Origin: Bacteroidales bacterium UBA3742
GTDB taxonomy: Bacteria > Bacteroidota > Bacteroidia > Bacteroidales > Paludibacteraceae
Assembly: GCA_002371785.1 (NCBI GenBank)
Contig: DFGU01000032.1
Coordinates: 1-20,443 of the forward strand
Reading direction: 5' to 3'
Length of the DNA stretch: 20,443 nt
The notes under the pieces are model-generated. The model was given only the letters and a program-made list of their open reading frames with translations, searched no databases and was not told the DNA's origin. The translations under genes were made by a program, and so were the position numbers. This document shows positions 19,473 through 20,443 of the stretch, piece after piece (within the stretch, counting starts at the first letter, position 1; each line of letters starts with the position of its first letter).

Positions 19473-20443
19473 ATGAAACGATATTTTTCTATATGGATGT
19501 TGGTGATGGTGGCTACGGCGGCGTGGGCGCAGCATAGCGTAAGCGGCAAGGTGGCGAGCCAGAAGGACGGAAGCGCGATAGAGGTAGCGACCGTTCGGCT
19601 GTTCAGCATGCACGGACAAGACAGCACGCTGGTACAGGGCGCACAGACGGGCCTGGACGGTGGGTTCACGCTGACGGGCATCGCCTCGGGAAGTTACCAA
19701 CTGTGGCTCTCCAACGTAGGTTACAAGCCGAAGAAAGTGGCGGTACATGTGCGGGCAAAAGACCTGGCGCTGGGTACGATCCGCTTGGAAGAAGACATAC
19801 ACGCCCTGAGCGAAGTGCGCGTACAGGGTCATGCGGCCGAGATGACCGTGAAGGGCGATACGATAGAGTATAACACGCAGGCCTATAAGATGGGTGAGAA
19901 TGCGATGGTGGAGGACCTGCTGAAGAAGATGAACGGCATCACGGTGGACAAAGAAGGCAACGTGACCGTGAACGGCGAGACGATCACCGGCATCCGCGTG
20001 GACGGAAAGAAATTCTTTGGCAACGACGTACAGTCGGCCACCAAGAATATACCGGCCGACATGATCGACAAGGTGCAGGTGATTGAGGAGAAGAGCGAGG
20101 TAGCCAAGATGACGGGCTTTGAGGACGACGAGTCGGAGCACATCATCAACCTGACGCTGAAGAAAGACAGGAAGAAAGGACTATTTGGTAAATACACGGG
20201 CGGCCTGGGTATGGATATGGTGACCGACAACGGAGGCTGGTTCAACTACGGTAGTCCGGAATACGGTGCGACGGCATGGGATAGGACGAAGCATTTCTTC
20301 GGAAACGACTTCCGATACAACCTGAACCTGTTTACGAACCTGATGCTGGACGAGAGTCAGACAACGATCATCGGAGGCGCGAACAACACGAACGAGGTGC
20401 TGATGGGCCGAGGCCGCAGAGGTTTTGGCAACGACGCCAACAG
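19473..20443 (+). CDS. Outer-membrane beta-barrel receptor, 5' part (runs off the window)
   Basis: 323 codons are open to the end of the window. Signal peptide MKRYFSIWMLVMVATAAWA, then a carboxypeptidase-regulatory-like domain (QHSVSGKVASQKDG to ALGTIRLEED, about 20-107), then a plug domain (VEDLLKKMNGITVDKEGNVT, GIRVDGKKFFGNDV, MIDKVQVIEEKSEVA) and the first barrel strands from about 240 (GLFGKYTGGLGMDM). It resembles the first receptor (14532-17087) in domain order but is clearly a different protein; the KVQVIEEKS wording and Gly-Arg-rich loop are typical of the TonB-dependent receptor-like group. The 3' part is missing. Confidence 0.9.
   Translation, partial: MKRYFSIWMLVMVATAAWAQHSVSGKVASQKDGSAIEVATVRLFSMHGQDSTLVQGAQTGLDGGFTLTGIASGSYQLWLSNVGYKPKKVAVHVRAKDLALGTIRLEEDIHALSEVRVQGHAAEMTVKGDTIEYNTQAYKMGENAMVEDLLKKMNGITVDKEGNVTVNGETITGIRVDGKKFFGNDVQSATKNIPADMIDKVQVIEEKSEVAKMTGFEDDESEHIINLTLKKDRKKGLFGKYTGGLGMDMVTDNGGWFNYGSPEYGATAWDRTKHFFGNDFRYNLNLFTNLMLDESQTTIIGGANNTNEVLMGRGRRGFGNDAN

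Noticed and set aside
14532..20443. Polysaccharide utilisation locus (SusC/SusD)
   Set aside because: There is no SusD-like lipoprotein, glycosidase or hybrid regulator; the lipoprotein present is a beta-helix type.

Overview
The window reads as a chromosomal segment of a Bacteroidota bacterium, most likely order Bacteroidales; I cannot name the species. The signs are the rpmB-rpmG-DUF4295 ribosomal cluster, a Rho factor with a long charged N-terminal insertion, a PorT-like type IX secretion protein, carboxypeptidase-regulatory-domain outer-membrane receptors, and six promoters of the form TTTG-N20-TAnnTTTG, the known Bacteroidota -33/-7 architecture.

Layout. Positions 4-1664 (minus strand) hold a YegS/DAGK-type lipid kinase, a bidirectional-looking terminator, then DUF4295, L33 and L28, transcribed from a promoter at 1741-1772. 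Positions 1858-3940 (all minus) are an accessory strip of small defence or toxin-antitoxin-like genes: a lone HicB, a minimal nucleotidyltransferase (MntA type) followed by what may be a truncated HEPN partner, a 50-residue glycine-rich peptide, DUF2442 and DUF4160. Two related hairpin elements punctuate the strip. Positions 4032-10049 (minus) encode one 2005-residue secreted multidomain surface protein with a possible type IX sorting tail. Positions 10129-11515 (minus) hold two tandem ParE/RelE-like toxin-antitoxin pairs whose antitoxins share an almost identical N-terminus, plus a 57-residue leader ORF with a strong Shine-Dalgarno. At 11516-11901 is a divergent control region. Positions 11902-20443 (plus) hold rho, aroQ, an outer-membrane beta-barrel receptor, porT-like, a beta-helix lipoprotein, and the 5' part of a second receptor that leaves the window.

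How the genes relate. Rho and aroQ are housekeeping. The last four plus-strand genes build the cell envelope, and the PorT-like protein could belong to the machine that exports the giant protein. The small-gene strips are typical of chromosomal accessory islands.

The most striking property is not one gene but the density of short tandem repeats with different periods: 7 bp (two intergenic families at five sites, and a related purine-rich set inside the rho coding sequence), 11 bp, 16 bp, 39 bp (rho) and 45 bp (inside aroQ). Several arrays contain the stop or start codons of the flanking genes. Repeat expansion therefore seems to be shaping both gene junctions and protein sequence here.
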